From positions 71,381,253 to 71,445,252 of the forward strand of contig CM036201.1 in the NCBI GenBank assembly GCA_020631735.1: a stretch of 64,000 nucleotides of DNA, given 5' to 3'. The notes under the pieces are model-generated. The model had not been told where the DNA came from. It saw only the letters and a program-made list of their open reading frames with translations, and made no database searches. The translations under genes were made by a program, and so were the position numbers. Shown here piece by piece: positions 57,957-64,000 of the stretch. Positions within the stretch are counted from its first letter, which is position 1. Each line of letters begins with the position of its first letter. Origin of the DNA: Saccharum officinarum. Its lineage: Eukaryota > Streptophyta > Magnoliopsida > Poales > Poaceae.

Positions 57957-60900
57957 TGTAACACCCCTGGGTGTTAAGCATGCATTAGCATTTCAAAGCA
58001 TAAAGCATTCAGCATCATTTCATGACTAGCATTGCATGAAATATAGCTCTTTTAAATTTAAACTTGAAAAGCAAATAATTAGAACCCTAACTTTGATGTA
58101 AGTGCCAAAAAGGTAGTATACTTTTGGGTATTAGCAATTTTAAATAATCTAGAATAAATTAACATGATTTTTGGAGCAATTCTTGAATTCAAGTTTTTCT
58201 CAAAGTTTGTTTTAAAAATATTCTAAACAAATAAATTTTTGATTAATAATTTAGCTTTAAATCCTAAATTCAAAATCTATTGAGAATTTTGAAAAGTGCC
58301 CTACATGAAAGTTGTAGAGAATTAAATTTTGAACAACTTTTATTTTGGGCAAAAGTTCTGAAAACCTCTTTTTCATCTTCAAATTCAAATTTGAAACAAA
58401 TAAGGAAATCTAAAAATTTTATTTATAAAAGAAAAATCGGTTTTTCGCTTTAGTGGGCCGCGGCCTCCCTTTCGGCCCAGCAGCGCAGGCAGCCCGGCCC
58501 GCGCCCCGCGCCGGCTTCCTCCCGCGCGCGCGCCCGCGCGCGACGCCGTGGCGCCGCGGCAGAGCTCGGCCGCCGCGTGGCCGAGCGGCGGCGACGTCGC
58601 GCGACACGCGCCCCTGTGGCCCCCGCAGCCCCGCGCTTACCCCGCCCGAACTCGCCTGCTCCCGCTCACTCGCCTCACTCCGCTCCCGCTCGCTCTCGCG
58701 TGCCTCGCCAGCGCCGCAGCACGCTGAGCCGCCGCCGCGCCATTGCCGCGCCTCACCTCGCCACCGCGGCTCCTCTGCCAAATTCCGCCCGCCCTAGCAT
58801 TCCCCTCTTCTTGACCGACCTCGTCGAGTCACTGGATGCGCACCTCGGCAAGGTAAGCGGCCGAATTGGCCGTCTCCTCCCCCGCCGGTGAGCCCGCCGC
58901 CGCGGCTCCCGTCGGTCCCACCTTTCCGCCATCATCTTCCCCTCCTCCACGTGCGCACCATGATCGCCTCCGCTCGCTGGAGCTCGTGCGCCCGTCCGTG
59001 ACCTCCGCCATGGCCTGCTCCGGTCTAGCGCCGACAAGCCGCGCCACCGCCTCCGCCATGGCCGCTTCGGCCCGTGCTCCGCTCTTTCTCTCGCCCCGAT
59101 AACCACATCGTTGGGTTCGTGCGGTTGCGGGGAGTCGCCTGCTACTGACCTCGTCGCCGGCGACCTCGCCGACGGCGAGATTCCCCCGGTCAGCGCCTTC
59201 CCCGGCTCGGCTCCAGCTGACCGGTGGGGTCAGCTGACCCGTGGGACCCATCTGTCTGTCTCTCGGTGGGAGTTGGGGGTGAAACCGCGGTGTGCGCGTA
59301 GCGTTGAAGGCCGGTTAAATTTTCGGTTTTAAAGAAATTGATTTTCTCAGAATTATGAAACAGCTTTGAAAAATCATATCTCAAGATTTATAGCTCCAAA
59401 AATGATGAAACAAATTGTGAAATGTTCCTCTTGAATAGACCTACAGTTTAAAAATATCTCATATTATTTTTGTAACACTTTACTGTGCAAATTTATTTAA
59501 TTGCTATAAATGCTGATATCTTAGAAAATATGTAGTAAATAAAATAATAAAGGGAAAAATGTGATTCTTATTGCTTTAATATTTATTAGTGATGTACTTT
59601 GTAGGAAAAATATTAGTGAAGCATGTTCTGTGAGAAATTTTTGAAGTGTAGTTCAAATGCTTTTAATTGATAATCTTTGTTATTTTTAGTAGAAAGCTAA
59701 ATTTGTATAGAACATACATGTGATAATTTTTGTAGTGTGTTAGTTTACTGTTAATAACATAGGAAAAATGTGAAATCTGTTGTTTGATACTTTTTCTAGT
59801 ACAAAATAATTTCATGCTCATATTTAGGCTATAACTTGTTTATTTCGTACAGGCAGTTTTACGTAGGCAATTCTCATGAAAATTTAGTAGTAGGTTAGTT
59901 AGGGTAAGAGTAATCTACTGTAATTTTTGTAGATTTTTATCTACACCAGAAATAGGTGTTGCTGTGTAACCCTAGTTAAATAGGGAATAAAAGATTATTC
60001 TTTATGAGAAATTAAGGGAAGTAAAATATGTTTGGTGTATCTTTGAAGCATCATTATGCCTTGCTGATGTTGTGGTTGAGTTAGGTTGGTAAGCTTTGGT
60101 AGCTTAGGTTCACTTGTATGTGTAGATGATAGGCTAGCTAATAGAAGAATAAGGTGCATATTTTAGGGTATATGTTCTTGGATGACGTGGACTACCTTGT
60201 AGAAGAAATAGTTATATTCAAACTGCTCATTCCATGTGCTCATCTGCATTTCATGTCATCAAAGCACTCCACCACAATCCGATGCATCATTCGCATGTTT
60301 ACTTATGCACTTGCATCATACAGGATCGCAGGAAGAGTCGCAGGTAGCAGTACAGGAGGAGCAGGCTTGGACGGACTAGCAGGAGCCCCAGGCACAGGAG
60401 GTGCCCGAGGAGGAAGAGTCAGGCGAGGAGCTGCCAGAGTGCGTCGACCACCATCCTAGCTCGTTCGAAAGAGGCAAGCCTCGGAGCATTATAAGTCTCC
60501 TATTTTATAAAAGTTGTTCCATACTACATGAACTATAGTTATATATATAGTTGCATTAAGTTATAGGAGTTGAGTGAAACCGTTGTTGCATTATTACCTT
60601 GGCCACCGGATTATCTTTCACCCTGTTAGGTCAGGATCGAGTAAATTGCTTAGCCATGCTTAGACCGGTAGAAGTCGGGTGATTTCCTGTCACCTGCGAG
60701 TTATAGGTGGATACCGGGTTATGGTTAGCTGTAATTGTGATCATAAAAAGTAACCAAGTGTTGATGGATAAATGAAGACTGGGCGTAGTCTTATAGGGTT
60801 TTGGACTATAGTGATTCCGTCTGTGTCGATTAAGGACCGATCGTTGCTCGTCTCTCTTGTCATGTTGAACGCATGCCTCACATTTAGCTGGCCGAATAAA

Positions 60901-61961
60901 GTACCTTTCGACCGCGAAGCTAGTGACACTTTTCGAGCCGGGATAAACTCGGGTTGGCAGACTGGTGTTGAAGGGGGTGTGACGGGGACGCGAAGAGTGA
61001 GCCCAAGGTGCGTCCTGGCAGTCGGGCGGTCCCTAGGTAGTGCGATCCATGATTGTTATCCTGCGGCTTCTTGGAAAGTGTCATTGGTGATCTACGCGAC
61101 CCTGACGGGGGAAAGCAGGGTTTGTGTGAGGAATAAATCTCCAGCTGAATAGGAATTCGATTCGAATCGCCGTTGCTCCCGGTTAGTGAGCACTTGACTC
61201 GAGCTATGGCATCATAGTAACATTAATGGAACACTGATGGTTAAGTGAATGATGTTGGAAATGCTAAACCTAATATGGTAATCTAGATTGTTAATGATGA
61301 ATCAAGTGATTGTTTTAGCAATAGGTGCTTACCTAGCCTGAATAGGTTATACTAAAAGTGATGCAAAAAGTACTGGTATAGTTTTTCATAACAACTTATG
61401 CTTTTCGCAAATGAGTCAAGCCCGTCCAATCTATAAAGCCTTGCATGATCCTTGGTGTCCTTTATTTCTGGTTTATGACGGGTAAGTCTAGCTGAGTACA
61501 TTCTCGTACTCAGGGCGTTGTTCCCATTGTTGTTGCAGATGGTCAGATGTACTATGGGTACTGCTCCAACTGTCTGTATCCGGCGATGGGCGACAACTAG
61601 GACCTTGGGCAAGGGTCACTCTGTTCGTCTTATCTAATGTTTTTGTGGACCATGACTATCTACTGGCACTGTATTTGAACTAAGCGTGTGTGTAAAACTA
61701 CTTGCTTTCGCTATGTTATTTTGAACTATGTTGTAATAACTTTTATTCCGAACTCCGATGTACTCCACTTTTATTGTGAACTCTATGTATCATGTGAATT
61801 GTGGCTGCTAAATCAGTACGATCTTGGTTGTATGTTGGTTGGTTTGAAATCCCTCGTGATTTCATGGAATCTCGGGTTATACGGGTTTAAGTTTGATAAA
61901 TTAACCGCCTCGGTGGAAGATTTTCTTACTTAATCTCGTATAATTACGTTGATCCGTTACA
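57957..61961 (+). repeat. 5' LTR of the second chromovirus
   Basis: 4005 bp, TGTAACACCC...CCGTTACA. GC-rich block at 58450-59330 with a strong donor-like site GGCAAG|GTAAGC at 58853/58854. The exon-like block (acceptor CATACAG at 60323, then open frame with PSSFERGKPRS) is at 60324-60497. Confidence 0.85.
60324..60497 (+). other. Exon-like coding block in the second LTR
   Basis: After TTGCATCATACAG comes a Glu/Gln-rich frame with GEELPECVDHHPSSFERGKP. A TAG interrupts it near 60378. The peptide core is shared with the other family's LTR block although surrounding LTR sequence has diverged. Confidence 0.5.
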
Positions 61962-61963
61962 GC

Positions 61964-61979
61964 TGGCATCGGAGCATGG
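61964..61979 (+). other. Primer-binding site of the second chromovirus
   Basis: TGGCATCGGAGCATGG begins two bases after the LTR end and is identical to the site in the first element. Confidence 0.75.
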
Positions 61980-62746
61980 TTTAGCATGTTACTGTTCACA
62001 TGGGTATTTAAAAACAAAACTGTGTTTTCAACTAAGCTTTTAAATTTAAGAGTGTGCGAGTGGTCATATCCTTTATGCCCAATAAGGACTCTAGGTGGCT
62101 TAATTAAGTACTAACTTGGGGGTTTGCATCATATTTTAAATTTTGTCGCTCATACGGCGTGCTATTGTATGAGTGCCATTCAATTGAGTGGTAATGTATG
62201 GATCAATTCCCTCTATGCCCTAGTAAGTGAGAGTTGTGAGAGCATGGTCGGATACACTGCCGATCTAGGGGAGTGCTTATGTGATACCAAAATACTTACG
62301 TGCCATGCACATATTCGTATGAGGGTATTCAAATGGTAGGGACTTTCGTCATGCGGTGATGATGCCGTCAATAGGACGATGATTCGGGTAGTTGTTACCG
62401 TTATACTCGTATTTGGGGATGCGTGTAGAGCGAGTAACTTACTTTACTGCTTTCTTGCATATTTTTATACTGTGAGGTTTGGGCTGAAGTGACTTTCTGC
62501 AGGTACATAACAACGCTTTCGAGTAGTACGTATTAGTTACGTTACAAGAGATCGTTGTATGCCACCGTTTATTCCGTTAGTAGTTATTAGTTTTCTAAGT
62601 TTGTGAGGACGTACGGAACGTGCATGTATCATGTTGTGCATTTCATTCATGGCATTGTTCCACCCCTTATAAGTTGATTATCTCATTTCGATAAAAATGC
62701 CAACTTAAAAATCTGTTCTCACCACGGTAATAAAATTTTGCTACAG

Positions 62747-63799
62747 ATGGCACGTACTAAGCAGACAGCCCGCAAGTCCACCGGCAGAGCTCCCCGTCAT
62801 CAGCTTGCTCCACGCACTCGTCAGCGCCACACTTTTCTTGGAGAGTTTGGGATGCCTACGCTCTTGTGGAGAGTACTCAGCTATGTAGGCTATCCTGATG
62901 GGATGGAGCCCTGCTACTTTTGGTCGAATGAGCGGTTGGGGGAAGGACTTTTGGTGACTGTGGAAGCAGTAGTTCGTCCCCGAGGTGATGGTTCTGAGTG
63001 GACCGGTTGGCATTTTGAGTCAACTAGCAGGACCCCTGAAGAAGCCGCTGAGAGGGCAGCCTTTGGGATCCTGAGGGATATCATGGATCACTTTCCTCAG
63101 GAGTTGGCAGCAGCTATAGTTGGAGTCTTTCTGAGGGGCAACCCCTTCACTGACTCGTGGCAGCAGGCAAGAGGAAGATCTCTGGAGATTAGCGCCGCAG
63201 AAGTACAGAACAGTGACAACCCCGCTATGAGTGCCATGTTCGCAGTGATGAGGGCCTTTGATGGAGTGGAAGGTAGCCTGAGACGTGTGTCTAGTGCTCT
63301 TGGTCAGGCTCGTGATGACCGCCGTCAGCTTCAGAGAGATCACGACGCCAAGATTGAGAGGCTCAACACAGAGATGGCTCAGTTGACTCGTCAGAGAGAT
63401 CAGGCTACCCAGAGGACTGTGGCTTTCGAGGGAGATGCACGTGCCCTGAGAGAGCAGGTTGGGCGACTGACCACCGCCAACAGGAACGCTGAGCGCATGT
63501 TGACTCATGTGCTCCATCAGAGGAATGAAGCCTGGTCCGCAGAGAATGTGTTGAGGGCTAGATAGTTTGAGCTAGAGCAACAACTGGCATATGCAGAGGA
63601 ATATAATGACAATCTGCATGAGGAGGTTCATCGGCTGAACAATCAACTCAACCCCTATGTTCCTCCTGGTGCGGCAGAGATGGATTTGGACGAAGACGAA
63701 GATCCTGAAGAGCCCGAAGCACCAGTTGGGGAGCACCACGACGCTGCTAATGGCGACGACGTCAACGTCTCGGACTTAGACAGCGACCACGATGAGTAG
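62747..63799 (+). pseudogene. Histone-H3-tail-mimic ORF, copy 2
   Basis: The start ATG at 62747 (after TTGCTACAG) gives residues 2-13 ARTKQTARKSTG, identical to the first 12 residues of mature histone H3, then RAPRHQLAPRTRQR. The next part is unrelated to histones. It has a globular region at residues about 30-110 with EFGMPTLLWRVLSYVGYP, a WTGWHFES strand and a TPEEAAERAAFGILRDIM helix. A long coiled coil covers about 180-310 and an acidic tail ends SDLDSDHDE. Full length to TAG 63797-63799 would be 350 aa. A single TAG at 63563-63565, one transition from CAG, interrupts it after residue 272. Position between leader and gag is the same as in copy 1. I know no established name for this ORF. 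Confidence 0.88.
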
Positions 63800-64000
63800 A
63801 CTAGTAGTTGTTGCGCTAGCTACTAGGTTTCCTCTACATGATCTTTTGCTTTGTTGGCATGTTGGGCATGTAATAATGAGTAGAAAGACTAAGGCTTTGA
63901 TGTAATGTTGGAAAGCTTGGATGTGTTTGTGGCGGTATCCGAACGTCAAAAAGTTCAGTGTATGTATGCTGGCAACTTGGTTGTAATGGACGCGATGTGT

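Larger units (their letters stand above)
57957..64000 (+). mobile_element. Second Ty3/gypsy chromovirus of the same family, plus strand, cut by the window edge
   Basis: The 5' LTR is 57957-61961, followed by the same primer site and leader, then the H3-tail ORF. Gag and pol would lie beyond 64000. LTR segments such as TTTATGACGGGTAAGTCTAG and GACCGGTAGAAGTC match the first element's LTR at lower identity, so this is a diverged subfamily rather than a recent duplicate. Confidence 0.85.

Overview
The window is plant nuclear DNA from a grass, most likely a panicoid or andropogonoid species (sorghum, sugarcane or Miscanthus type). The evidence is intron-bearing genes with GC-rich first exons, very dense grass MITEs, a grass tRNA-derived SINE, and nested Ty3/gypsy and Ty1/copia elements. 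I inferred the organism only from these features.

Genes occupy the left half. A UDP-glucuronate 4-epimerase-like gene (610-2077, +) has its reading frame broken many times. A lysine-rich nuclear-type protein of unknown function follows (8200-11886, +, 3 exons). Next come a truncated GH17 beta-1,3-glucanase-like gene (15342-16126, +), a 1020-aa acidic protein with an N-terminal zinc finger (19193-23566, +, 5 exons), and an intact FKBP62/ROF1-type immunophilin (24414-27782, -, 12 exons). The last two converge tail to tail. Between genes lie Stowaway, Tourist-like and Mutator-like MITEs, and a SINE sits in an intron.

From 30.6 to 50.7 kb is a three-level nest. A Mutator-like MITE (ends at 30596 and 50688) is split by a 19.4-kb Ty3/gypsy chromovirus (30634-49999, minus strand, 5-bp duplication GTGGT). 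That element is itself split by a Ty1/copia element (39567-44797, plus strand). Further right are a Helitron carrying a vWA-domain gene fragment, inserted into another MITE, and a broken ribosome-inactivating-protein-like pseudogene. A second chromovirus of the same family (from 57957, plus strand) runs off the right edge.

The most unusual signal is an extra ORF between the 5' LTR side and gag in both chromovirus copies. Its protein begins exactly like histone H3 (M-ARTKQTARKSTG in one copy, M-ARTKKTARKSTGG in the other). It then continues into an unrelated globular region, a coiled coil and an acidic tail, with no histone fold. Lys4 and Lys9 are kept; the positions of the acetylatable Lys14 and Lys18 are replaced. 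The first copy also retains a chromodomain downstream of integrase. This suggests a retrotransposon that makes an H3-tail mimic together with a possible methyl-lysine reader. Both copies carry nonsense mutations, so they are relics of an active family. A second unexplained feature is an exon-like coding block conserved inside the long LTRs.
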